Assembly: GCA_025355305.1 (NCBI GenBank)
Contig: JANXZW010000063.1
Span: forward strand, 1 to 60,846
DNA length: 60,846 nt
Reading direction: 5' to 3'
DNA from: Actinomycetes bacterium
GTDB lineage: Bacteria; Actinomycetota; Actinomycetes; Nanopelagicales; Nanopelagicaceae
Shown here: piece after piece, positions 51,351-59,056 of the stretch
Position numbering within the stretch: position 1 is the stretch's first letter
Layout of the letters: each line of letters opens with the position of its first letter
Position numbers and translations under genes: made by a program
The notes under the pieces: model-generated
The model's database searches: none
Told to the model about the DNA's origin: nothing
The model's input: the letters and a program-made list of their open reading frames with translations, nothing else

Positions 51351-51704
51351 CCAGCCAAAAACCCCGAAACTCCAGGATCCGTCCCTGGGGCGATCGAGGC
51401 TGGCCCGACGCCTGGGGCGCGGGTAATTGCCCCCCAGGGTGAGCCCCTTGAGTTCATGTACAAGGGGCGGCGCTTTCATGTTCACGCCATTGTGTCGCGC
51501 TGGCGTGAATCTGGAGGGTGGTGGAACCGGATCGATGACGGTCGGTTGCAGAAGGCTCCACTCGAAGATGTCATTTTTAATGATGGGGGTAAGGCGATCT
51601 GGCGGGTTGAGGCAGCTCCCGAGGGGGCGCTAGCCACCTTTGAGATCGAACTCGATGAAATCACTGGCAAGTGGCAGATCCGCCCCACCTCTAGACCCTC
51701 ATGA
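51342..51704 (+). CDS. DUF6504 family protein of the SOS mutasome locus
   Basis: 120 residues. The DUF6504 domain covers about residues 30-117: PLEFMYKGRRFHVHAIVSRWRESGGWWNRID, then KAIWRVEAAPEGALATFEIELDEITGKWQI. This family is encoded beside dnaE2/dinB-type genes in many Actinobacteria and is thought to assist translesion synthesis, without a known mechanism. The first 30 residues (Pro/Gly-rich) lie outside the domain, and the ATG is inside the LexA box. The stop codon overlaps an ATG that begins a four-codon copy of the dnaE2 start (MKLP), which shows where dnaE2 once followed. Confidence 0.85.
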   Translation: MFEPAKNPETPGSVPGAIEAGPTPGARVIAPQGEPLEFMYKGRRFHVHAIVSRWRESGGWWNRIDDGRLQKAPLEDVIFNDGGKAIWRVEAAPEGALATFEIELDEITGKWQIRPTSRPS

Positions 51705-51763
51705 AACTTCCACTTTTAAGGACCACGTTTGGGTCAAATAGTACTATGAAACATATCTATTAA
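51701..51763 (+). pseudogene. Truncated 5' end of dnaE2 (four-codon remnant)
   Basis: ATGAAACTTCC followed by CTTTTA here matches ATGAAACTTCC followed by TTTACA at the true dnaE2 start (53334). The frame starts MKLPL, then departs from DnaE2 and stops at 51763 inside the AbiE operator. The upstream bases also match (CCCCACCTCT-GACCCT-ATGAAAC), so the duplicated block spans the DUF6504 end and dnaE2 start. Confidence 0.7.
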
Positions 51764-51785
51764 GTATGTTTCATAGTACTATTTG
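51735..51785. promoter_or_regulatory. 21-base perfect inverted repeat, predicted AbiEi operator
   Basis: Arms 51735-51755 and 51765-51785 are perfect reverse complements around a nine-base centre. The right arm contains TACTAT (51777-51782), six bases before the AbiEi ATG, so the operator overlaps the -10 element of a leaderless transcript. AbiEi antitoxins of characterised systems repress their own promoter by binding inverted repeats, and this element is in the right place. Confidence 0.8.
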
Positions 51786-51788
51786 GAA

Positions 51789-52406
51789 ATGGCAACAACC
51801 TTGGCATCGTTAAGACGGGGAGTATTGCGGCCAAAAGATGCCGCCCATATTTATACCCAACCACATTTACAATTTAGGCGCCTGGAAGAGGACGGAGTGC
51901 TCCTTAAAGTCGCTCACGGCTATTACGCCCTCGTGCCGGAGGCAAGTCGAGGAAGTAACTGGCGCCCAGAAATTGAATCGTTGGCACTTGGAATTGCTCA
52001 GGCAGATTACGGCGTCAATGGAGCCATCCTTATGCACCTATCCGCCGCTCGGCTTCAAGGTGCGATTCCCCGCGCCATCGCAGTGGGGGTTGTCGCCGTT
52101 CCAAAACAGAGGCCCACCCTGGAAACACCATATGGGCGAATAGTTTTTGTGAAGAGAGATCTTCTCCGGCTAAAGCGCATTAAAGTGAAAACAGAGCTGG
52201 GGGAAGGTTGGTCCACAAATAAGGAACAAACTGCACTTGATTTAGCTGGGCGCCCCGAATTGGTTAAAGGCATGTCTCAGGTGGCTCAAGAAGCAGCTCA
52301 TTCACTGTACTTTCTCTGCAATAAAACTAAGTTGGATTCAATTGCAAAAGATCAGCGCCTTAATTCAGCGCTAAGTCGACTTACACACTGGGTTAATAAT
52401 GATTAA
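51789..52406 (+). CDS. abiEi: Type IV TA system AbiEi family antitoxin
   Basis: 205 residues from the ATG at 51789. The N-terminal winged helix reads LRRGVLRPKDAAHIYTQPHLQFRRLEEDGVLLKVAHGYYALVP (residues about 9-52), followed by the AbiEi C-terminal domain (NGAILMHLSAARLQGAIPRAIAVGVVAVP). The wing domain binds DNA for negative autoregulation; the C-terminal part neutralises AbiEii. The gene overlaps the toxin gene by eight bases. The module sits between a DUF6504 gene and dnaE2, interrupting what looks like one SOS operon. Confidence 0.85.
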   Translation: MATTLASLRRGVLRPKDAAHIYTQPHLQFRRLEEDGVLLKVAHGYYALVPEASRGSNWRPEIESLALGIAQADYGVNGAILMHLSAARLQGAIPRAIAVGVVAVPKQRPTLETPYGRIVFVKRDLLRLKRIKVKTELGEGWSTNKEQTALDLAGRPELVKGMSQVAQEAAHSLYFLCNKTKLDSIAKDQRLNSALSRLTHWVNND

Positions 52407-53142
52407 TGCGGGCGAGCGCCAGAAGATCCAAGATTTATTTAATGTTAACGAAGCCCAAGTCAATCGAGATCACGCCATAAGTCATGTCCTCGCTGCTCTA
52501 CAGCAGATTAAGACCAGGTTTATCTTTTTTGGTGGCACCGCGCTCTCTCGGACTTTCTTAACCGAAGGGCGTTTATCGGAAGATATCGACCTCTACTCTG
52601 CTGATCGAGATGCGCTGTGTATTGAGATGGACGGATTACCAAATTTACTAGAAGAGGAATTTCCGCAGGCTAATTGGGATGTGTTGCCTTCTCAGACCAA
52701 GGATCCTGTCAGCTCGCTTTTGGTTTGTGATTCTTCAATTCAAATAAAGGTTCAGATTGTTGATTCAGTTACTCGCGGTTGGCAGGGGGTGCCGACAGAG
52801 TTAACAGAAATTCATCAGCGATATTCTGATGTGCCATCAACAAGATTACTCACTCCCACATTTGATGGATTTGTCGCCATGAAAGCCTTGGCGTGGTTCG
52901 ATAGGCGTGCCCCGCGTGACTTATTCGATCTTGAAGGTTTGTCCCGCGAAAGGTTGGTGACAGAGAGTGCTCGCGAGTTAATTGAAAATTTAATGGGATT
53001 CCGAATTAGCAGGGAGATGATGGATAGGTCTGTGGCTGGATTGTGGCAGGAAGAGTTAGCCCACCAAACAAAACTCGAGATGACCGCTGATGAATCTTTG
53101 CGCCGCATGCTGGAGTGGTGGGACGAATCCATTACTTTCTAG
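52399..53142 (+). CDS. abiEii: AbiEii-type nucleotidyltransferase toxin
   Basis: 247 residues. The nucleotidyltransferase core is FFGGTALSRTFLTEGRLSEDIDLYS, the GGTxL...DxD pattern of AbiEii/MenT toxins, with a KALAWFDRRAPRDLFDL block (K and D of the later motifs) near residue 155-172. Known relatives add nucleotides to tRNA acceptor ends and stop translation; the AbiE type gives phage defence by growth arrest. It is coupled to the antitoxin gene through an eight-base overlap. The 190 bases after it hold only SOS promoter B and the small leader ORF. Confidence 0.87.
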   Translation: MINAGERQKIQDLFNVNEAQVNRDHAISHVLAALQQIKTRFIFFGGTALSRTFLTEGRLSEDIDLYSADRDALCIEMDGLPNLLEEEFPQANWDVLPSQTKDPVSSLLVCDSSIQIKVQIVDSVTRGWQGVPTELTEIHQRYSDVPSTRLLTPTFDGFVAMKALAWFDRRAPRDLFDLEGLSRERLVTESARELIENLMGFRISREMMDRSVAGLWQEELAHQTKLEMTADESLRRMLEWWDESITF

Positions 53143-53213
53143 ATGGATGACACCTGCCTTAAAGACGCAAACCCTTAGAAGGCACGCTCAGAGCCACCTG
53201 GTAAAGCCGCGCC

Positions 53214-53259
53214 TTGCCTCTGTCTGCCGAGGGGACTATCTTTCGAACATATGTTCGAA
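53214..53259 (+). promoter_or_regulatory. SOS promoter B: duplicate LexA-box promoter upstream of dnaE2
   Basis: -35 TTGCCT (53214-53219), 17-base spacer, -10 TATCTT (53237-53242) and the same perfect palindrome TTCGAACATATGTTCGAA (53242-53259). The arrangement, spacing and the sequence from -35 to the end of the palindrome repeat promoter A with few changes. An ATG again lies in the centre of the palindrome. Confidence 0.85.
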
Positions 53260-53337
53260 TTAACCCTAAACCCATCCGCGGCCTCTGGATACGTTCCAAG
53301 GGTGGCTTGGGCTGACCCCACCTCTCGACCCTTATGA
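53251..53337 (+). pseudogene. 28-codon leader ORF, internally deleted DUF6504 remnant coupled to dnaE2
   Basis: An ORF begins in the LexA box with MFE, as DUF6504 does, and ends ADPTSRPL against RPTSRPS in the intact copy. The region between is missing or unrecognisable. The reading frame stays open, and its TGA overlaps the dnaE2 ATG (TTATGA). No ribosome binding site precedes dnaE2, so a ribosome that starts leaderlessly on this ORF would feed dnaE2 by coupling. It may therefore be a working leader peptide rather than dead DNA. Confidence 0.7.
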
Positions 53338-56300
53338 AACTTCCCTTTACACACCTCTCAGTTGCCAGCGGTTACTCCTTTAAATATGGGACTGCCTTGC
53401 CACGGAAGTTGGTCGAGCGGGCTGCCGAGCATGGGTCAACTGCTATCGCTCTGACCGATCGCGATGGAGCGGCGGGAGCGATCAGGTTTGCACAGAGCTG
53501 TGAAGAGTTTGGTCTAGCACCGATCCTCGGGGTCAACTTAAGTTTTCTGCAAAAGAAGTATCGTGTCACCATCTTTGCGCAGGGCGATGGACTTGGGGCC
53601 TTGTATCGCTTGATCACCAGTATCAATTTGAGTGATGACAAGTTGTTGACCTACAAAACCTTGAGTGAGGCATCACAGTATTCGTCACAGTTGATTCTGG
53701 TCCATGGAGTTGAGTCGCAGTTAGCTGGTGCGATCAGCGCTCGCAGGGTCGAAGAAGCGCTATCTATCTATGGAGCAGCTTCTGATCTATTTGCGGGACA
53801 GGTGATTGAGTGCACCTCACATCTGCGCTCAGGCACGGGGCCGCTATCAACAACATATGCGGCGCGGATGCTTGGCTTTGCGCGCGATCACAACTTGCCT
53901 GCGATCTTAAGTAATGCGGTACGAATGCTAGATCGCGCCGATGGGCCGGTGGCAGATATCTTGGATTCGGCGCGCAAGTTGGTTCCGTTGCATCATAAGC
54001 ATGTAGAGCGCAGTAATAGTGAGGCATATTTAAAGAGCCCTACCGAGATGGCTTGGGTGGGCGATGAGATCGCACGAGCAGCGGGGGAGCGCAATGGCAA
54101 TCGCTTAATAGCTGATACCGAAGATCTCTCGCACCGCTTGCGCTTATCGGTGCGGCGTGATGTTGGGCTGGGTGCAATTCATCTGCCACATATTAAAGAT
54201 CCGACTGAGTTACGTCATCGCACTCGTGCCGCCTTATCTCGCTACACCGGGGAGTTATCTGTTAAAGCTGCTGTGCGTTTAGAGGAAGAACTCGAAACTG
54301 TTACCACTCTCGGCTTTGAGCCTTACTTTCTTAGCGTTGCTGCTGTTGCCGATATGGCGCGGGCACGGGGGATCAGAGTTGCAGCGCGTGGATCTGGCGC
54401 GGGCTCTCTTATCTGTTATTTATTGGGCATATCTGGGGTAGAGCCCATTAATCAGGGGCTCTTGATGGAGCGCTTCTGTTCGGTTTTGCGGGCAGAACTA
54501 CCCGATATTGATATCGATGTTGAGTCTGATCGCCGCCTAGAAATATATAGTGCAGTCTTTGATCGCTATGGCTTTAAGAGCGCCAAGTACAAGCCGGGTG
54601 ACAATAGTTCGACAGCGACAGTTGCGATGGTCGAAACATATAGAGCACGCCATGCAATCCGCGATGTTGGTGCGGCGCTTGGGATCGCACCAATGGAGAT
54701 CGATCTGATCGCCAAGTCGATGCCGCATGTGAGGTCGAGCAATATTCAGAAGGCGCTCGAGAATCTGCCAGAGTTAAAGAGCCTTAATCTCAATACTCCG
54801 ATCTTGAAGATGGCGATTAAGTTAGCGGGCAAACTCGATGGTCTACCGCGCCACTTGGCGATGCACCCTTGTGCCGTTGTCTTATCGGACCCGGGGTTAC
54901 TTGATTATGCACCACTCGAGATCAATGCCAGTGGGTACCCAATGCTGCAATTTGATAAGGATGATGTCGAAGCGATTGGTCTACTCAAGCTAGACATCCT
55001 TGGAGTGCGGATGCAGTCAGCTATTGCATATGCCGTTGATGAGATTAAAAGAGTTGATGGTGTTGATCTTGAGATTGATCAGATTCCACTTGATGATGCA
55101 CCTACCTTTGATCTCATCAAATCCACACGCACCCTTGGTATCTTTCAGATCGAAAGTCCGGGGCAGCGTGAGCTTGTCGGTAAGTTTGCCCCCGATACCT
55201 TTACCGATCTGATTATTGATATCTCACTCTTCAGACCAGGGCCTGTTAAGAGCGACATGATCGTGCCATTTCTCAATGGTCGGCAGGGGCTTAAGGCGCG
55301 CGATCTGATCCATCGCGATCTCTACGATGTCTTGCACGAGACCGAGGGCGTTGTTGTCTTTCACGAACAGGTGATTCAAATAATCTCGATCATGTCGGGC
55401 TGCACCTTGGCCGAAGGAGATGAGCGGCGGCGGCAGATGGGACATCCCGACGGACAGGTCGAGGTCTGCGATTGGTTCTACCCAGCAGCATCGGCGCGGG
55501 GATATGAGAGCAGCGTGATCGATGAGGTCTGGGAGATCTTGCGATCTTTCGCCTCTTTTGGATTCTGCAAGGCTCATGCGGCGGCATTTGCCCTGCCTAC
55601 CTATCAATCGGCATGGCTCAAGACCCATTTCACGGCGCCCTTTATTGCAGGGCTGCTGACCCATGACCCGGGTATGTATCCCAAACGCTTGATCTTGGAT
55701 GAGGCGCGGCAGTGGGGTATCGCGATCAAGTCGATCGACATCAATAAATCAGAGCGCGACTATCGAGTCGAGCGCGTGGATCTTGATGGTGATACTCGCG
55801 CGCCATATCTAGCTCCTGATCTGCTCAGCACCGGCAAGAGTCTGTCGCTACCCGATGCGCGGGGATATGCGATCCGAATGGCGCTGCGCGATATCGCAGG
55901 GATTAATGAGGCTGAGATCAAAGGGATTCTGCGCTCGCGTCCTTACCTAGATTTAGCAGATTTCGTGGCGCGCTCTAGCGCTAGCCGCCCAATCTGCGAA
56001 GCGTTGATCATGGTCGGCGCATTTGATGAACTCCATCAATTAGATCAAAGCACCCTCAATCGTCGTGATCTACTTCTGCATCTTCAAGATCTTTATAAGT
56101 TATCGAGTGCAAGTGTGCGCGGGAGCGCCACAAATCAGATGGTGCTTGGTCTTACTCCGCCACCACTTGAGTCGAGTGGTTTACCACCTCTCTCATCTGC
56201 CGAAGAGGTTCACCACGAACTTGATCTCACCGGTATGGATATTTCGCGCCACATGATGGAGTTCTATGGCGAGTTCCTCAACCATGTCGGAGCGGTGCGC

Positions 56301-56630
56301 TCCTCCGATCTGATTCATAAGCGCTCTGGCGAATCTGTCTTGGTCGCAGGGGTGAAGGTAGCGCTCCAGATGCCACCGATCCGTTCGGGTAAGCGCGTCA
56401 TCTTCTTAACGCTTGATGATGGCCATGGCTGTAACGATGTAACCTTTTTTGAAGATATTCAGCGCAGCAGTGGCAACTTGCTCTTTCGCTCCTCGCTCTT
56501 CTTGGTGCGCGGTGAGATCAGGCGTACCGGCCCGCGTGGAGTTTCATTGCGCGCGACGCAGGCGTGGGAACTCACCAACTCCTATGAGAAGTGGCGTAAT
56601 CTGCCAGTTTATGAGCCAGAGCATGGATGA
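53334..56630 (+). CDS. dnaE2: Error-prone DNA polymerase III alpha-type (DnaE2)
   Basis: 1098 residues. An N-terminal PHP domain (HLSVASGYSFKYGTALPRKL, ALTDRDGAAGAIRF) lacks the second His of HxxxH (Ala11) and has Arg for His in TDHD, so its metal site is probably dead. The polymerase active site is LPDIDIDVES near residue 390, with a third Asp further on (the FDKDDVEAIGLLKLDILGV region). Helix-hairpin-helix and OB segments follow; the OB region is VLVAGVKVALQMPPIRSGKRVIFLTLDD. The family carries out SOS-induced translesion synthesis with a Y-family partner. Its stop overlaps the dinB start. Confidence 0.92.
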   Translation: MKLPFTHLSVASGYSFKYGTALPRKLVERAAEHGSTAIALTDRDGAAGAIRFAQSCEEFGLAPILGVNLSFLQKKYRVTIFAQGDGLGALYRLITSINLSDDKLLTYKTLSEASQYSSQLILVHGVESQLAGAISARRVEEALSIYGAASDLFAGQVIECTSHLRSGTGPLSTTYAARMLGFARDHNLPAILSNAVRMLDRADGPVADILDSARKLVPLHHKHVERSNSEAYLKSPTEMAWVGDEIARAAGERNGNRLIADTEDLSHRLRLSVRRDVGLGAIHLPHIKDPTELRHRTRAALSRYTGELSVKAAVRLEEELETVTTLGFEPYFLSVAAVADMARARGIRVAARGSGAGSLICYLLGISGVEPINQGLLMERFCSVLRAELPDIDIDVESDRRLEIYSAVFDRYGFKSAKYKPGDNSSTATVAMVETYRARHAIRDVGAALGIAPMEIDLIAKSMPHVRSSNIQKALENLPELKSLNLNTPILKMAIKLAGKLDGLPRHLAMHPCAVVLSDPGLLDYAPLEINASGYPMLQFDKDDVEAIGLLKLDILGVRMQSAIAYAVDEIKRVDGVDLEIDQIPLDDAPTFDLIKSTRTLGIFQIESPGQRELVGKFAPDTFTDLIIDISLFRPGPVKSDMIVPFLNGRQGLKARDLIHRDLYDVLHETEGVVVFHEQVIQIISIMSGCTLAEGDERRRQMGHPDGQVEVCDWFYPAASARGYESSVIDEVWEILRSFASFGFCKAHAAAFALPTYQSAWLKTHFTAPFIAGLLTHDPGMYPKRLILDEARQWGIAIKSIDINKSERDYRVERVDLDGDTRAPYLAPDLLSTGKSLSLPDARGYAIRMALRDIAGINEAEIKGILRSRPYLDLADFVARSSASRPICEALIMVGAFDELHQLDQSTLNRRDLLLHLQDLYKLSSASVRGSATNQMVLGLTPPPLESSGLPPLSSAEEVHHELDLTGMDISRHMMEFYGEFLNHVGAVRSSDLIHKRSGESVLVAGVKVALQMPPIRSGKRVIFLTLDDGHGCNDVTFFEDIQRSSGNLLFRSSLFLVRGEIRRTGPRGVSLRATQAWELTNSYEKWRNLPVYEPEHG

Positions 56631-57810
56631 GATCGCAACGATCCTCCATGTTGATATGGATGCCTTCTACGCCTCAGTCGCCGAGAGAGATGATCCTTCG
56701 CTCCGTGGTAAAGCGGTCGTTGTTGGGGCAGGTGCGCGGGGAGTGGTTCTCTCAGCCAATTACGAGGCGCGCAAATTTGGAATACGCGCCGCCATGCCAG
56801 TTGGACGGGCGCAGCGGATGGCGCCACATGCGATCTTCGTTGTACCCAATCACCATCGCTATAGCGAGATCTCCCGCGGGATCATGGAGATCTTTGGCAA
56901 CTACACGCCGCTCGTAGAGCCGATCTCGCTCGATGAGGCGTTTCTCGATGTCACTGGTTCGCGCAGATTAATGGGTGACGCTCCCGTAATTGCAAAGCGA
57001 ATTCGCGCCGATGTCTTTGCCCAAGCTGGCATCACCTGCTCGGTGGGAATCGCCACCACGAAGTTCATTGCAAAGTTGGCATCCCAGGCCTGCAAGCCAA
57101 ATGGCATGCTTGAAGTTGATCCCACAAAGGTTCTCGAATTTTTACATCCACTTCCTGTTAGCGCCGTCTGGGGAGTAGGACCAAAAACAAATGAGGAATT
57201 GTTGCGCCTTGGATTGCGCACTGTTGGAGATATTGCAAATACCCCACGGCAAACTTTGATTCGTGCACTCGGTGAGGCAAATGGAGTTCATCTTTACGAA
57301 CTTGCTTGGGGGCGTGACTACCGCGCTGTGACTCCCGATGAACCCGATAAAAGTATTAGCGCCGCCGAAACATTCTCTCGTGACCTAGAAGATGAGGAGG
57401 AGATCTTGCGCGAACTCTTGCGCCTCACCGAGAAGGCCAGTGGCAGGCTGCGCGCCCGAAAACTTGCGGCCCAGACAATCTCGATCAAGGTGCGCTTCGC
57501 CGACTTTAAAACGATCAGCAGATCAAAGACGGTGGCGCTGCCGATTGATGGTATGCAGGAGTGTTACGAAGTTGCAAAGAAGTTGTACCTAGCGCTCAAA
57601 CTCGACCGTGCACGGATCCGGTTAATTGGAATTGGGTTAGAGAACCTTGTGGATTCGGATGGATCCCCAGTGCAACTTGAGCTTGGTGAGCGGGAAAGTG
57701 GCTGGCGGGAGGCGACACGCGCGATGGATCAGGCGAAGGCGCGCTTTGGCGCCGATTCGGTGCGCCCTGCGCGCTTATTTGAGCGCTCTAGTGAGGAAGT
57801 TGAGAGGTAG
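56623..57810 (+). CDS. dinB: Y-family DNA polymerase (DinB/Pol IV-like)
   Basis: 395 residues from the ATG that overlaps the dnaE2 stop by eight bases; an ATG four codons upstream is equally possible. Catalytic acids are in HVDMDAFYASV and SLDEAFLDVT. The thumb region shows CSVGIATTKFIAKLASQACKPNG and VWGVGPKTNEELLRLGLRTVGDI, and the little finger begins ISAAETFSRDLEDEEE. The catalytic residues are intact, so this is an active polymerase, unlike ImuB, which loses them. Translational coupling to dnaE2 places it in the SOS operon. No terminal beta-clamp motif is obvious to me. Confidence 0.92.
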   Translation: MDEIATILHVDMDAFYASVAERDDPSLRGKAVVVGAGARGVVLSANYEARKFGIRAAMPVGRAQRMAPHAIFVVPNHHRYSEISRGIMEIFGNYTPLVEPISLDEAFLDVTGSRRLMGDAPVIAKRIRADVFAQAGITCSVGIATTKFIAKLASQACKPNGMLEVDPTKVLEFLHPLPVSAVWGVGPKTNEELLRLGLRTVGDIANTPRQTLIRALGEANGVHLYELAWGRDYRAVTPDEPDKSISAAETFSRDLEDEEEILRELLRLTEKASGRLRARKLAAQTISIKVRFADFKTISRSKTVALPIDGMQECYEVAKKLYLALKLDRARIRLIGIGLENLVDSDGSPVQLELGERESGWREATRAMDQAKARFGADSVRPARLFERSSEEVER

Positions 57811-57850
57811 CAGTCACGGATTCGGATAGCGCCACGTGCTATCACTGCTC

Positions 57851-57856
57851 TACTCT
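57851..57856 (+). promoter_or_regulatory. Putative -10 element of the DUF3040 gene (leaderless)
   Basis: TACTCT, six bases (ttggct), ATG at 57863. Confidence 0.45.
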
Positions 57857-57862
57857 TTGGCT

Positions 57863-58216
57863 ATGCCTTTATCAGATCACGAACGCAGACTCCTTGCGGA
57901 GATGGAAGCGGCCTTCGAACAAGAAGATCCCCGCCTCGTCTCAACGCTGACTGGTAACGCGCGCACTAAACAGGGCAGTTTCGTTCTCTACGGAGTAATT
58001 GCACTTCTAGCTGGGATGGTCATTCTCTTCGCTGGACTAATTGCAAAGTTGATCATCATTGGCCTTCTTGGTTTCTTGGTGGCTCTTGCTGGTGCATTCT
58101 TTATCTTCACCAATCTTTCGGTCGGCAAGAGTGGCAAGAAGGCACCTAAGTCTAAGAAAGCAAAATGGAGCGATCGTTTAGAAGGTCGTTGGGATCGTCG
58201 CAACTACGAGAATTAA
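57863..58216 (+). CDS. DUF3040 membrane protein
   Basis: 117 residues from MPLSDHERRLLAEMEAAFEQEDPRLVS, the standard DUF3040 N-terminus found across Actinobacteria. Two adjacent transmembrane helices (FVLYGVIALLAGMVILFAGL and IIIGLLGFLVALAGAFFIF) are followed by a basic tail (KKAPKSKKAKWSDRLEGRWDRRNYEN). In other actinobacteria the gene lies beside dinB, as here. Function unknown. Confidence 0.9.
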   Translation: MPLSDHERRLLAEMEAAFEQEDPRLVSTLTGNARTKQGSFVLYGVIALLAGMVILFAGLIAKLIIIGLLGFLVALAGAFFIFTNLSVGKSGKKAPKSKKAKWSDRLEGRWDRRNYEN

Positions 58217-58225
58217 TTTTTTAGG

Positions 58226-59056
58226 TTAGCGCAGGAAGAGTTTTGTCAGCCTCTTAGCGGTTGCAGTAACTCCTAAAACCACCATCACCACGAAATATAG
58301 AACATGCCACAAGATCCCCCATGACACTAGTCCAAGCGTGAAATCACGGACCATCTCAATTGCTTGCCACAGAGGAAGCGCCTTCAGAATTCCCTGCAGG
58401 AATCCAGGGTATACGGTCAAGGGGTAGAACGAGCCAGAGAAGAGGAACATCGGGAGCATTGCCACGTTGATGAAATCCATCTGCTGGAAGGTTGAAAAGT
58501 ATGAAGTGATTGCCATTCCTATCGAAGCAAAACCGAAGGCAATAAGTACCGCCGCAGGAATCGCCATGATCGCCCACCAGTTTGTAATTAGCCCAGCGGG
58601 AACGACTACACACATGAATCCGACGGCGTATGCAAAGCCGCGTAGAAGCGCCCAGCCAATCTCTCCCAGAGCGACATCCACTGAGCCGAGCGAAGTCTGC
58701 AACATGCCCTGGTAGATCCGATCAAACTTCAGCTTCCAAAATACATTCCAAGTCGAATCGTAGATCGCACCATTCATTGCGCTCGTAGCAAGCAATCCAG
58801 GGGCAATATATGCAGCATAGGTAACCACATGACCATTTTGTAAAGGAATCTTGCCAATTAAGTGGCCGAGCCCGTAACCGAATGACAGAAGATAGAGAAC
58901 TGGTTCAAAGAAACCAGAGAGCACGGCAAGCCAAGCGGAGTTCCTAAATGCCATAAGGCTGCGTTCCAAGAGGACATGTGCTCGACCGGCGTAAGAGCCT
59001 TCGGCGAAGTGACCGCGACGAGATTGTGCTATCGCGACGGCGTTATCGAGGATCAT
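58226..59056 (-). CDS. ABC-2 type exporter permease (second)
   Basis: 276 residues with six transmembrane segments. ABC-2 family blocks are LERSLMAFRNSAWLAVLSGFFEPVLYLLSFGYGLG, YIAPGLLATSAMNGAIYDSTWNVFWKLKFDRIYQGMLQTSLG and LPMFLFSGSFYPL. It resembles NodJ/DrrB permeases. It overlaps the upstream permease by four bases (ATGA) and would form a heterodimeric channel with it. Confidence 0.9.
   Translation of the reverse strand: MILDNAVAIAQSRRGHFAEGSYAGRAHVLLERSLMAFRNSAWLAVLSGFFEPVLYLLSFGYGLGHLIGKIPLQNGHVVTYAAYIAPGLLATSAMNGAIYDSTWNVFWKLKFDRIYQGMLQTSLGSVDVALGEIGWALLRGFAYAVGFMCVVVPAGLITNWWAIMAIPAAVLIAFGFASIGMAITSYFSTFQQMDFINVAMLPMFLFSGSFYPLTVYPGFLQGILKALPLWQAIEMVRDFTLGLVSWGILWHVLYFVVMVVLGVTATAKRLTKLFLR

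Noticed and set aside
51735-51785. The long inverted repeat as a transposon end or terminator
   Set aside because: There is no transposase, no target-site repeat and no U-run; its position over the abiEi -10 fits an operator better.
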